From the NCBI GenBank assembly GCA_016793885.1, contig JAEUHE010000026.1:1-32132 (forward strand): a DNA stretch of 32,132 nucleotides, given 5' to 3'. Position numbers and translations under genes: made by a program. Position 1 is the first letter of the stretch. Each line of letters opens with the position of its first letter. This document shows, in pieces, positions 1-7,515 of the stretch. Below the pieces are notes generated by a model. The model had not been told where the DNA came from. It did not search any database and was given only the letters and a program-made list of their open reading frames with translations. The stretch is from Verrucomicrobiales bacterium (lineage in GTDB: Bacteria; Verrucomicrobiota; Verrucomicrobiia; Limisphaerales; UBA11320).

Positions 1-180
1 CTGTCGCTGCGGGGGCTCTGCTACGACAGATTACCTTTTGAACTGCGAAGCGAATGATCTGGATGACACTCAGGACTCAGAAGCAATCCTCTGACACCCT
101 CCCAGCCGAAGGCCTCCGCGTAGCGGCTTCGTCCAACCAGCGCAGTCGAGCCAACAGCCCTTAGCGCACTACCATTTTAC
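1..180. other. Left edge, no confident gene
   Basis: Two + strand frames are open at the window edge. One stops at 55-57 and the other at 92-94; either could be the last codons of a gene starting outside the window, but neither tail is recognisable. The remainder holds an imperfect hairpin at about 108-132 (arms CGAAG and CTTCG) and a GTCCAAC heptamer at 131-137. A 26-codon ORF starts at ATG 181 and ends at 259-261, inside the GTTAGGC heptamer discussed with the cassette-like site. I cannot assign a function to any of this. Confidence 0.3.
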
Positions 181-256
181 ATGAGTTCCAACTCGATCAT
201 CACGGTCTTCGTCACTGCGCTCTCGAGATTCGGCGGGCTGTGGCTCTCCGCGAGGC

Positions 257-263
257 GTTAGGC
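257..263 (+). other. attC-like core heptamer (GTTAGGC)
   Basis: GTTAGGC fits the consensus GTTRRRY of the right-hand core site of integron attC sites. It lies six bases before the ATG of the 269-736 gene, which is where such a core sits relative to a cassette ORF. The partner heptamer GCCTAAC, its exact reverse complement, lies eleven bases after that gene's stop. Fitting the consensus is observed; the integron interpretation is inference. A complete upstream attC is not clear, the best left-core candidate being GTCCAAC at 131-137. Confidence 0.35.
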
Positions 264-268
264 GGCCT

Positions 269-736
269 ATGCTTCAGCCCGTGGGAATAGTAATCGCTGC
301 TCTCATCGCTGTTGCGATTGGGTGGTGTATGTGGCTGATCGGCGCCAATAAAAAAACGAAGCGACTTAATCATGATGCTACGCCCACGAAACTCCCGGCC
401 ACGGAGCGCTTCGGCGACGCGCTTGCTCGAGGCTCAAAATTTCGTTCGGTCGAGCCATCCGAGCTCGGGGCCGCATTTCGAGCGCAGCTCCTTGACGTTT
501 GCAGGGCAGATTCAAACGTAGCCGGTGTCTGGCTGGCTTGGCTGTCATCAAGCGACGCCGCGCCAGAGCTATTGGCGACCTTGGTGCTTGACCGCCCCGA
601 AGAGCGCGCGATCCGTGATTTCATTGCGCGAGCGGATGCGCTGGGTGGTCCGCGTTTCGTCGTCGCGGTGCCGGAGGGCGTCCCGACCGCCGAGCCATTC
701 TATCGGAGATCCGACCTAGAGTTGCCTCGAGCGTAA
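269..736 (+). CDS. Membrane-anchored protein with SseB C-terminal-like domain
   Basis: A 155-residue protein. Residues 3-26 form one hydrophobic segment (GIVIAALIAVAIGWCMWLI) followed by a lysine-rich stretch, so it is probably anchored with its C-terminal part in the cytoplasm. Residues 70-150 run as a helix with a buried-looking cysteine, a strand (VAGVWLAWL), another strand (LATLVLD), a helix, then RFVVAVPEG and a terminal PFYRR. This order and the closing PFYRR resemble the C-terminal domain of SseB ('enhanced serine sensitivity') proteins, whose biochemical role is unclear. The similarity is from memory and moderate. The ATG lies just downstream of GTTAGGC and the stop just upstream of GCCTAAC, so the gene may be a mobile cassette. 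No Shine-Dalgarno sequence is evident. Confidence 0.6.
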   Translation: MLQPVGIVIAALIAVAIGWCMWLIGANKKTKRLNHDATPTKLPATERFGDALARGSKFRSVEPSELGAAFRAQLLDVCRADSNVAGVWLAWLSSSDAAPELLATLVLDRPEERAIRDFIARADALGGPRFVVAVPEGVPTAEPFYRRSDLELPRA

Positions 737-746
737 TGACCGCGCC

Positions 747-793
747 GCCTAACGAGAAAGGGTCCAGGCAACGCCGCGTGGCGGCGTGCCTGA
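747..793 (+). other. attC-like site, left part, with bulged hairpin
   Basis: GCCTAAC at 747-753 matches the RYYYAAC left core of attC sites. It is followed at 765-792 by a strong imperfect palindrome: CAGGC then ACGCCGC, loop GTG, GCGGCGT then GCCTG, with one unpaired A (A770) between the two left stem segments. Unpaired bases of this sort are a hallmark of folded attC sites. No GTTRRRY partner is seen within the next 100 bases, so the site is incomplete or diverged. It could instead be a terminator-like hairpin of the upstream gene, but no T-run follows. Confidence 0.35.
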
Positions 794-938
794 GCCGGAT
801 CAGATGCACGCGAACGCCCACGTTGCCTCTCGACTCCATTCTGTGTGCCTTTGGCGGTGCGTCGCTGAGCAGTTTCGGAGGAAGGGCAGAACACCGCCTG
901 CACCAGAGCCTTAGCGGACCCAGAACGCGGCCATCCTT

Positions 939-1346
939 GTGCAAATCATAAAACTAGCGGCGGCCTATTTCGTGTGGGTGTTTGGAACTGGTTTTCTGCT
1001 TGGGATATTCCGAACATTATGGTTAGTCCCGCGATTCGGAGTTAGGACAGCAGAGTTGATGGAAATGCCGTTCATGCTGATCGCGATTGTCATAGTCGGT
1101 CGATGGATAAGTCGGCGGATTGGTTTCGGCGAACGTGGGTCGGTTCAGTTGAAGGTCGGAATGAGTGCGTTTGTCATGTTGGTGACGACTGAGATTGCAT
1201 TTGGAGTTCTGCTCAGAGGACTTTCGCCTATCGAGCTGCTCCGCGACCGGGAACCTGTTTCCGGGGCGGTCTACTATTTGCTCCTCGTGATGTTTGCAGT
1301 CTGGCCCTGGGCATACTGGCGGTCCGTTCGACGCGGTGTTACCTAA
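939..1346 (+). CDS. Four-helix integral membrane protein, unknown function
   Basis: A 135-residue protein starting at GTG. It has four hydrophobic segments at about residues 4-26, 43-61, 71-93 and 108-126. Between the first two is FRTLWLVPRFGVRTAELMEM, a stretch I associate with a widespread family of small uncharacterised membrane proteins in Proteobacteria and related phyla; I know of no demonstrated function. An arginine-rich tail (RSVRRG) suggests a cytoplasmic C-terminus. It follows the SseB-C-like gene by about 200 bases of palindromic DNA and its stop is directly followed by CCTAATGCC, which weakly resembles an attC left core. The GTG start is chosen because it is the first in-frame start before the first hydrophobic segment; there is no clear ribosome binding site. 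Confidence 0.65.
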   Translation: MQIIKLAAAYFVWVFGTGFLLGIFRTLWLVPRFGVRTAELMEMPFMLIAIVIVGRWISRRIGFGERGSVQLKVGMSAFVMLVTTEIAFGVLLRGLSPIELLRDREPVSGAVYYLLLVMFAVWPWAYWRSVRRGVT

Positions 1347-1519
1347 TGCCCTGCGCAGCGACCCCCCCGTCTGTCGGCCCCCTATTGAACAGCACCCTGA
1401 AAGGCGTGCCACCTTCCGGATCTTGGAGTGACGAACGGATCAGGTTCGTTGATTACGGGTGAAGCAAGTCTCAGAAAGGCGTGGCATCGCTGCGCGATGC
1501 TCGATATTTCTAATGGTTC

Positions 1520-1550
1520 CCGGGGGTGCGGACACCCCCGGCTAATTTTT
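1520..1550 (+). terminator. Rho-independent terminator-like hairpin
   Basis: A perfect nine-base-pair GC-rich stem (CCGGGGGTG and CACCCCCGG, loop CGGA, 1520-1541) is followed by CTAATTTTTG, giving a five-T run at 1546-1550. On the + strand this is the usual intrinsic terminator layout, although the T-run starts four bases after the stem. It lies about 170 bases after the membrane protein stop. The alternative is a member of a palindromic repeat family. Confidence 0.45.
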
Positions 1551-1896
1551 GTGAACCCTGCGGGTTCGGGGCCCCTTTCTTCTGGTTATGGGAACTTGTT
1601 GTGCATTCATCAGACTGAGCGATCGAAACATCGAAGCGATGATTCGGCAGCCGAGCCTGGTTTACTCGTTGCTGGGTTTGCCGGATGGGCCTCCGCGATC
1701 GAAAAAATCAGGGATCCTCAATGAACGCTTCGAAAAACGCACTTTTCGATGGCGCTCTGATCCTGGGTCGGGTCGCCATCGGTGAGTCGACCCATTTCAC
1801 ATGCGTCCTCAAGCTCTCAAAGTGGCGGTTGCTTGCGCGGCTGTGGCTGCTCTAGCGGTCGCGACTCTCTGGCGTTAAGCTAAACCAACTTGCTTC

Positions 1897-1937
1897 CGAA
1901 CTTGTGGGTAATGCTTAGAACCCTCTGCAGTTTTCCC
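1897..1937 (+). repeat. Solo end of the 7623-7959 repeat family
   Basis: About 41 bases match the outer end of both arms of the large inverted repeat at 7623-7959. The shared features are CTTGTGGGTAATGC or close variants, then AGA, CCCTCT and a closing TTTTC. Against the right arm (7918-7959) it has roughly seven substitutions. Only the outer 40 bases are present here; the inner hairpins of the full element are missing, so this is a fragment or a separate short family member. Confidence 0.6.
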
Positions 1938-1978
1938 GCGCGGCGGAGTGGGATATCAGCTCCGTTGTTTAGGTCAAA

Positions 1979-1996
1979 GCGGCAGAGGTCTGCCGC
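1979..1996. repeat. Short palindrome, REP-like
   Basis: GCGGCAGA and TCTGCCGC are exact reverse complements separated by GG. Outer hexamers GGAGTG (1945-1950) and CACTCC (1997-2002) could extend the structure around a larger interior loop. I recall similar palindromes scattered through Verrucomicrobia genomes, but copy number cannot be judged from one window. Confidence 0.4.
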
Positions 1997-2066
1997 ACTC
2001 CATATGTCACCCAATCCTCGCGATTTTATTCTACCGGGCTCTGGTTCATCAAAGTCATCGCCCAAG

Positions 2067-2390
2067 ATGCGGTTCCGTCGGCCCTGGATTCGTCTCAGGA
2101 CCAGGCGTGCGCGACATTTGACAGCAGAGTTCGAGGTGGAACGATCACTGCTTCATGGGCTCGCTGGGGTGCCCTGCCAGGCGGTGGCCGAGAATGTGGC
2201 TGACGGGGGCGTTCTATTCAGCGTCTCCGGAATATTGTGCGAGTTTGCGGTCGTGCGATTGACGGGATCAGGGCATGTTGAAATCGACCCCGCCAGAGTT
2301 CCGTTTCAATTCTATGTAGATTGGGACGATTTCAAGCAGTGCTGCCTGGGGCCACACAGAGGCTCAGGGCCAAGTTGCGAAGATTTCTAA
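2067..2390 (+). CDS. Hypothetical protein
   Basis: The frame is open from 1890, but the first part runs over repeat DNA and reads unlike protein. From ATG 2067 the product would be 107 residues, starting MRFRRPWIRL. After a basic N-terminus it reads as a plausible small beta-rich domain: acidic strand region, GGVLFSVSGILCEFAVVRL, then GSGHVEIDPARVPFQFYVDW and a C-terminus with a cysteine pair (QCC). No family is recognised. It ends 11 bases before the MESH1-like start, so the two may be co-transcribed. The N-terminus is uncertain and the whole ORF may not be translated. Confidence 0.4.
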   Translation: MRFRRPWIRLRTRRARHLTAEFEVERSLLHGLAGVPCQAVAENVADGGVLFSVSGILCEFAVVRLTGSGHVEIDPARVPFQFYVDWDDFKQCCLGPHRGSGPSCEDF

Positions 2391-2401
2391 CAGCTAAACC
2401 G

Positions 2402-2947
2402 ATGAACACCGATATAGCATCTTTGTTGGCGGCCATTCAGTTGGCCGCGAGCTTGCACAGCACGCAGCGTCGCAAGAACGCAGCTGCCACCCCCTACATC
2501 AACCACCCGATAGCGGTCGCCGAGATCTTGGCTCGAGTCGGCGGGGTGAGTGAGTTGGCCGTTCTTCAGGCGGCTATCCTCCATGACACCCTGGAGGACA
2601 CCACCGTGACGCGCGAAGAGTTGAGCCATCGTTTTGGCGAGTCGGTGTGTCGCCTAGTGGAGGAGGTGACCGATGACCGCACGCTTTCTCAAGTTGATCG
2701 AAAGCGGCGCCAGATCGAGCACGCCCCGCATCTTTCGCGCCCGGCACAGTGCATCAAGGTGGCAGACAAGATCTGCAATGTCTCGGACCTGTCCTCCGAT
2801 GAACCCCCGAGTTGGTCGCTCGCCCGAAAGCGCGAGTATGTCGATTGGGCGGAACAGGTCGTCCATGCGTGTCAGGGGTGCAGCCCAGCGCTTGAGCAAG
2901 AGTTCAGGCAGGTGGTAGAAAAAATTCGAAAGGAACTCAGGCACTAG
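2402..2947 (+). CDS. MESH1/SpoT-like HD hydrolase, (p)ppGpp 3'-pyrophosphohydrolase
   Basis: A 181-residue single-domain protein. It carries the signature of the SpoT hydrolase domain in small stand-alone form: RRK near residue 23, PYINHP at 31-36 with metal ligand H35, the HD pair H61-D62 inside HDTLEDT, EVTDD at 88-92, and KVADKICN at 119-126 with D122. Family members remove the 3'-pyrophosphate of ppGpp or related nucleotides in the cytoplasm using manganese; MESH1 can also act on NADPH. There is no synthetase domain, consistent with the length (MESH1 is about 180 residues). The frame is open from 2321, but similarity begins at ATG 2402, so that start is preferred. It may counteract alarmones in the stringent response or detoxify those made by a small synthetase elsewhere. 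Confidence 0.9.
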   Translation: MNTDIASLLAAIQLAASLHSTQRRKNAAATPYINHPIAVAEILARVGGVSELAVLQAAILHDTLEDTTVTREELSHRFGESVCRLVEEVTDDRTLSQVDRKRRQIEHAPHLSRPAQCIKVADKICNVSDLSSDEPPSWSLARKREYVDWAEQVVHACQGCSPALEQEFRQVVEKIRKELRH

Positions 2948-2993
2948 AAAATTTCCGTTGGCGTTGCTTTCACCGGATCCTATTTTTCAGACT

Positions 2994-3233
2994 ATGGACT
3001 ATGACGAAGACAAAGTTGATGACGCGGTTCTCGCGCTCTTACACCTGACAACTTTCACGGACAGAGGTTTTCCCTGTGCGTGGAAAGGACAGAGTTGGGC
3101 GGCGATGGAGCGGCTCCACAAGAAGGGTTACATCTCCGATCCTGTGGGGAAGGCCAAATCTGTCGGCTTGAGCGAGGTCGGTGTGAAACGGTCCCAAGAA
3201 CTGTTCGCGCAGCTGTTTGGGCGCCGGTCTTGA
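2994..3233 (+). CDS. DUF6429 family protein
   Basis: A 79-residue protein from ATG 2994 (MDYDEDKVDDAVLALLHL). The pattern of an acidic N-terminus, a leucine-rich helix, AWKGQSW, RLHKKGYISDPVGKAKSV and a final LSEVGVKRSQELFAQLF helix is that of DUF6429, a small cytoplasmic family of unknown function. It reads like a compact winged-helix-type fold (helix, helix, GYISDP turn, strand, helix), but that is inference. A TTG 36 bases upstream is in frame; conservation begins at the ATG, so I use it. It is 46 bases after the MESH1-like gene and may share its transcript. Confidence 0.8.
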   Translation: MDYDEDKVDDAVLALLHLTTFTDRGFPCAWKGQSWAAMERLHKKGYISDPVGKAKSVGLSEVGVKRSQELFAQLFGRRS

Positions 3234-3275
3234 AGCGGCATCCCAGGCCGGGAAGGGAAGGGGACCGGCGTTTTA

Positions 3276-3378
3276 AACCGCAATGGACGCAATGGACGCG
3301 ATGGGGAATCCGAAGGGAACAGGAAAAGCAGGATTCCTTTTCCTTTCAGACATAGGGTCCTTTGCGTCCTTCGCGGTT
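3276..3378. repeat. Inverted repeat between convergent genes
   Basis: AACCGCAATGGACGCAATGG (3276-3295) and the reverse complement of 3359-3378 agree at 17 of 20 positions. The left arm also holds a tandem AATGGACGC (3282-3290, 3291-3299). Between the arms is an eight-base-pair stem AGGAAAAG/CTTTTCCT at 3321-3344. The element lies between the DUF6429 gene and the large - strand gene and could act as a two-way terminator or be a dispersed repeat. I recall similar repeats in Verrucomicrobia genomes. Confidence 0.5.
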
Positions 3379-3414
3379 CAACTCTTTCCCCAGCCGCAGA
3401 AACCGGTCGCGGAG

Positions 3415-6400
3415 TTAGTCCGGAGTGATGCGGGCGCCGATGGTGGAGAGTTCGAGTAGCCGATCGACATCGGGGTCCTTGGCCGCCCAAGCGATCCCTC
3501 GCAGCACGAGGATGCGGTAGAGCGGGTCATCGAAGGTCCACATGTAGTGACCGGGGATGCTGCCGAAGACACGGCCCTGGTGTCGCTCGTACGCCCAGAG
3601 TTGAGTTCGGGGCGACGCCTCTTCGGTCGCGCGGGCCAGAACTCGTAGATGGTTCTCATCGCCGTGGAAGGCCCAGTAGGTTTCATCCACGAGTTTCAAC
3701 GACTGGAACCCGCGCGTGATGGGATGTTCAGGCGCGGTGAAATTCAACTCCATGTCCCCGTGGCGATACTTCGAGCCCGCACCCATCGCGATCCCGATTC
3801 GCTCCGCATAGGCCAGGGCGTCCTGGCGTCCCTGCATGGCCCAGTGGAGATAGACCAGACCTCCGCCTCGCTTCTGATAGTCGTCCAGGATCGAGGCTGA
3901 GCTGGTGCTCCAACCCGCGTTCCGGGAATAGAAGATTGCCACGTCGGTTTCGCTGAGCTGTTGGGCGGTAGGAAAACCCGCATGGGTGCGGACTTTGACG
4001 CCATCGGCCAACGGGAGAAGTTTTGACCAGCGTTTTTGCCAGAGCGGGTAGTCATGTTCATCGATCCCATGGTCTTTGTCGTCCACGCAGAGCAGGAGTC
4101 GCAGGGGGCGAGGTGAGACAGTTGCAGTCCCTCCGCTTGCTAGGAACGGCGCCACTTCTTTCCAGGCCCTGGCCCGCGGCATGGGCGGATCGAGCCGAGT
4201 GATGGACGTGACGTCCAGCGGATTGGTGAGCAGGAAGGTGAGCAGGTCCTCCACTTGCTCCCCGCTCAGCGCGTGGATGAGGTTCTCCGGCATCAACGAG
4301 GTTTTCAACGGTTCGATGGATACCACATCGGCACGCGCCTGATCGACCTCGACATTTCCGGGGAGCCGCAGCGTTAAGCGGCTTTCCGTCAAGGATCGAA
4401 CTATACCGGCGATCTGGCTGCCGCTCTTCAGTGTGACCAAACTGCCTGCCTGGTCGGGGTTGATCGTGGCCGATGGGCGGGTGATGTCTTGCAGAACGGA
4501 ATCTCGATCCCGATGAACTAGATTGGACAGATCGGGTCCGAACGCCACCCCTTCGCCTCGAATCGCGTGGCAGGTTGCGCATCCTCCCTCGGAGAGAAAG
4601 ACTCTCCGGCCTCTCAGCCAGTTTCCCTGCACATCCGTTCGGGCGATCACCTGCCCGGGTGAGTTACTTGTCGAGCCTGAAGCCCACGGCAACGCGAGTC
4701 TGCTCAGTGGAACCGATCGGACTCGATCCTCAAGGACGTAGTCGATCCCGCTTCCAGTCCCGCTGCCACTCCCATCGGTCTTCGCAACTCCTTTCAGCTC
4801 AAACGACCCCCAGGGTGTTCCGGCAACAGCGACCAGCGGCAACTCGCGAGGCCCGTCAGAGGAGATATCCGCTCGCACGGTCATCATTCGATTTGCGAAC
4901 GGATCCGCGGCGAGATCCCAATCCAGCGAGGCACCCGGTTGCACGGCCGGGACGAAGATGTTCGCTCGGTTCACCAGGCCCTTCACTCTCCACGATACTT
5001 CAGATGCTCCGGAGGTGAGCCGGCGGCTAAGCGCTTCGTGGTCCGCAGATCCGGCAGTCCATTCTCTCCACACCGGGAGGGAGGGATGCGGGAGAACGAT
5101 CTGTTGAGTTCCCTCGGAGCTCTCGGTGGTGAGGTAGACGCCGTTGAGCGTCAGGGCGAGGTCGATTTCGGGTCGCTGGCGAATCGGGCTGGAGGTTTCC
5201 CAGGAGCCGGGCAGGGGAAGGGTTATCGCGTAGGTTTCCCGCTGAGTCTGGCGAGGGACTCGCAGCACCAGTGTGCGGCGATCTGCGGAGAGCGAGAGGC
5301 TTTGGATTTCGACCCAGCGCCTCGGAGAAGACATCTGATCGCGTACGACTTGATAGCCGGGACGCATAGTCTCGTATCGGTCGCCCGCGCTGACGAAGCG
5401 GCCGGCTTCGATCCGCACCTTCTCGCGTGCGCCCTTCCAGTCAGCGTCGGTGAGCGTGCGGTCGAACGCGATTCTAAATTCGTCGGGGGCGGAGGCCCAG
5501 ACGTAAACCGGTTGCGGCGTTTCCTTTCCGACCCAGCGCACTCGAAAGACCTTTCCTTGTCCGGCGGGACCGCTGCCCCAGTCGGGAGGCCCGCTATGAC
5601 AGGCCAGCAGGAGGTCTCCCTGCGGAGTCACGCAGGTGTCGACCAGCAGCATCCCGAGCGTTCCGATTAGGTGGTTCTGTGCCACGTAGCCGCCGGGGGT
5701 TTTCACTAACTGGGTCCGGTAGAGCTTGCCCCGGGATTCCCCGCAGACGAGCGCATCACCCGCCCAGCGGGCCGGTCCGAAGCTGGGGCCACCGTTCACC
5801 CCCTCGTTGAAGATCATGCCCACCGTGCTCTGGTGCTGGGGGCCATATTCGAATACGGCCGGCTCGTCGATCACCTGAGGGAGGTGTCGGGGGTGTCGTG
5901 GCGGAAACCCGTAGTGGAGGCCACGTTGGATATGGAGCAGTTCATCGAAGGGATTACCGTTTGGAAGCCAGGTGGCACCTTCCTGCTCGCTGGCGAAGAG
6001 ATCTCCGTGGCGGTTGAAGGCGAGGGCGCAGGTGAAGCGGACTCCGGTACAGAACGTTTCGCGTCGGGAGAAATCGGCGGAAACCCGCTGGATGGTTCCG
6101 TGTTCCGTGGTGAGCTTGAAGGCGGATTTGCCGGTGGCGCGATCGATCAAATAGGCATTGGCATAGTTTTCGGTTCCCAAGCCAAAATAGATCGATCCGT
6201 CCCGGGGATCCACAGCGAGTCCGACGGCGTCGACGTTCTGAGCGATCTCCGTCCATCCGGACGCGACCACGATTTCCTCATCGGCCTCACCATCGCGGTT
6301 CTTGTCCAGGAACAGTGAGACTTTCCCTTTGCTCGCGACGAAGACGCCGTCGCCGCGCGGGTCGTTGGCGGGCAGCAGAGCCATGCCGATGGGACCGCGC

Positions 6401-7515
6401 AGCGGCGACTTGTCCCAGAACACCGTCGAACGATCCTCGCGTCCATCCCCATCGGTGTCGGTCGCCAAATGGATCCGACCGTCGTAGCCGAGGGCAACCA
6501 GCTTGCCGTCGTGACGGTAGCGAATTCCGGTCAGATTGCGAAGCGAGAGCGGCAGTTCCTCCACGGCGAAACCTGGCACTAATAGTTGCACGAGGGGCGG
6601 ATCTTTCAGAGTTTCGAGCGAATGTCCACTGCCCCCCGCGGCTAGTGCGTTGAGAGCGGCGGCCCGGGAGAGCAGGGCTTGTTCGACCTGCTGGCGCTCC
6701 TCGTTGGTCAGTACTCGATCGTACAGTGCCACCAGCGTGATGTCCCCCTGGAACATGCCTTGGGCGAACGGCGGCTCCGCAGGGTCGTTGGAATAGAAGC
6801 GCGCGCCGATGCTGATTTCATCCAGTGCGAGGATGGATTCGGCGCGGGGTTTATCGGCCAGCTTGAGGCCATCGAGAAAGACTTCGTTGCCGTGGGCGCC
6901 GATCTTAGATCGGACCGTGAATACGTGAAAGCCACCGAACGGGAGCGTTGCCGGGAGGTTCTTGCCCGGCTGAATGAGGTTTTGGAATCCAGGACTACCT
7001 GCGGTTTCGAGGTTCAGTGCACTCAGCTGAGGCGTGGCGACGTTGCCGAAGTCGAGGTTGAACCCGCTCGTGTAGTCGTTCTGTCCCCAGGCAGCGCCCG
7101 CGAGGAGCCCGACGAAGGGGCCGGGATTCGCCTGGGGAGCGGCGAGCACGAACACGGTGATTTCACGGGTGGCTCGTTTGGACCCGGACAGGATGAGGAA
7201 GTCGTCCTTTCCATCGAATCGCACCAGCGCTTCCGAACCGTTCGCCAGGTACCGGGGACGTTGGGCGGGCGTGGGTTGGATGGCGAAAGGCGTGAGACTG
7301 GCGGGTGAGGCCATCCATCGGCCGAGGGGTGACCCGTTTCCAATGGCTGGAAGGCCGGCGGACTCCAGCAACTCGGGCTGACGAGCTGCATCCAATGCGA
7401 GGATGAGACCCTGTTTCACGGGCAGCTCCGCCGTCACGGCGTTCTGAACAGCGAGCGCGAGGGCGAGCGTGAGCGTCAGCATCGGCATGAAGGTGCGGAT
7501 GGGCAGGGGTTTCAT
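3415..7515 (-). CDS. Secreted LamG / beta-propeller dehydrogenase-like / cytochrome c / ThuA fusion
   Basis: A 1366-residue exported protein. In order: signal peptide (about 1-29); a concanavalin/LamG-like domain (about 30-290, ending in YDRVLTNEERQQVEQ); a soluble glucose/sorbosone-dehydrogenase-type beta-propeller of the kind common in Planctomycetes and Verrucomicrobia (about 300-660, with DTDGDGREDRSTVF and DKNRDGEADE, which look calcium-binding); linker and Ig-like segments; a c-type cytochrome with CATCH at 979-983 and a likely axial methionine M1075 in SLMPEN; and a C-terminal ThuA-like domain (about 1135-1360, with KDHGIDEHDYP, GGGLVYLHWA and GHYMWTFDDP). Such proteins are thought to oxidise sugars or polyols in the periplasm and pass electrons through the haem; ThuA domains are linked to disaccharide oxidation. 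The usual HEAT segment before the cytochrome is not obvious. Substrate unknown. It stands alone on its strand with a palindromic repeat upstream. Confidence 0.88.
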   Translation of the reverse strand: MKPLPIRTFMPMLTLTLALALAVQNAVTAELPVKQGLILALDAARQPELLESAGLPAIGNGSPLGRWMASPASLTPFAIQPTPAQRPRYLANGSEALVRFDGKDDFLILSGSKRATREITVFVLAAPQANPGPFVGLLAGAAWGQNDYTSGFNLDFGNVATPQLSALNLETAGSPGFQNLIQPGKNLPATLPFGGFHVFTVRSKIGAHGNEVFLDGLKLADKPRAESILALDEISIGARFYSNDPAEPPFAQGMFQGDITLVALYDRVLTNEERQQVEQALLSRAAALNALAAGGSGHSLETLKDPPLVQLLVPGFAVEELPLSLRNLTGIRYRHDGKLVALGYDGRIHLATDTDGDGREDRSTVFWDKSPLRGPIGMALLPANDPRGDGVFVASKGKVSLFLDKNRDGEADEEIVVASGWTEIAQNVDAVGLAVDPRDGSIYFGLGTENYANAYLIDRATGKSAFKLTTEHGTIQRVSADFSRRETFCTGVRFTCALAFNRHGDLFASEQEGATWLPNGNPFDELLHIQRGLHYGFPPRHPRHLPQVIDEPAVFEYGPQHQSTVGMIFNEGVNGGPSFGPARWAGDALVCGESRGKLYRTQLVKTPGGYVAQNHLIGTLGMLLVDTCVTPQGDLLLACHSGPPDWGSGPAGQGKVFRVRWVGKETPQPVYVWASAPDEFRIAFDRTLTDADWKGAREKVRIEAGRFVSAGDRYETMRPGYQVVRDQMSSPRRWVEIQSLSLSADRRTLVLRVPRQTQRETYAITLPLPGSWETSSPIRQRPEIDLALTLNGVYLTTESSEGTQQIVLPHPSLPVWREWTAGSADHEALSRRLTSGASEVSWRVKGLVNRANIFVPAVQPGASLDWDLAADPFANRMMTVRADISSDGPRELPLVAVAGTPWGSFELKGVAKTDGSGSGTGSGIDYVLEDRVRSVPLSRLALPWASGSTSNSPGQVIARTDVQGNWLRGRRVFLSEGGCATCHAIRGEGVAFGPDLSNLVHRDRDSVLQDITRPSATINPDQAGSLVTLKSGSQIAGIVRSLTESRLTLRLPGNVEVDQARADVVSIEPLKTSLMPENLIHALSGEQVEDLLTFLLTNPLDVTSITRLDPPMPRARAWKEVAPFLASGGTATVSPRPLRLLLCVDDKDHGIDEHDYPLWQKRWSKLLPLADGVKVRTHAGFPTAQQLSETDVAIFYSRNAGWSTSSASILDDYQKRGGGLVYLHWAMQGRQDALAYAERIGIAMGAGSKYRHGDMELNFTAPEHPITRGFQSLKLVDETYWAFHGDENHLRVLARATEEASPRTQLWAYERHQGRVFGSIPGHYMWTFDDPLYRILVLRGIAWAAKDPDVDRLLELSTIGARITPD

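Larger units (their letters stand above)
1347..2066. other. Long non-coding stretch rich in hairpins
   Basis: About 720 bases without a convincing gene. Contents: a perfect hairpin at 1484-1500 (GCATCGC, loop TGC, GCGATGC), a strong terminator-like hairpin at 1520-1541, another at 1553-1567 (GAACCC, loop TGC, GGGTTC), a GTTAAGC heptamer at 1874-1880, a solo repeat end at 1897-1937 and a further hairpin at 1979-1996. Two short ORFs are noted. 1721-1855 (44 codons) starts with a stretch recalling the first helix of DoxX proteins and then loses similarity, perhaps a relic. 1801-1878 (25 codons) encodes an alanine/valine-rich hydrophobic peptide. Neither can be called a gene. Open frames across the region are interrupted by repeats and have atypical composition. 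Confidence 0.6.

Noticed and set aside
1428-1724. A 98-codon + strand ORF
   Set aside because: It spans three hairpins (1484-1500, 1520-1541 and 1553-1567) and reads as low-complexity translation of palindromes, with no recognisable domain.
4939-5670. A 243-codon + strand ORF antisense to the large fusion gene, and similar antisense frames at 6679-7308 and 22729-23691
   Set aside because: The opposite strand has clear conserved domains (propeller, LamG and RbsA ATPase). These frames are shadows caused by high GC at third codon positions.
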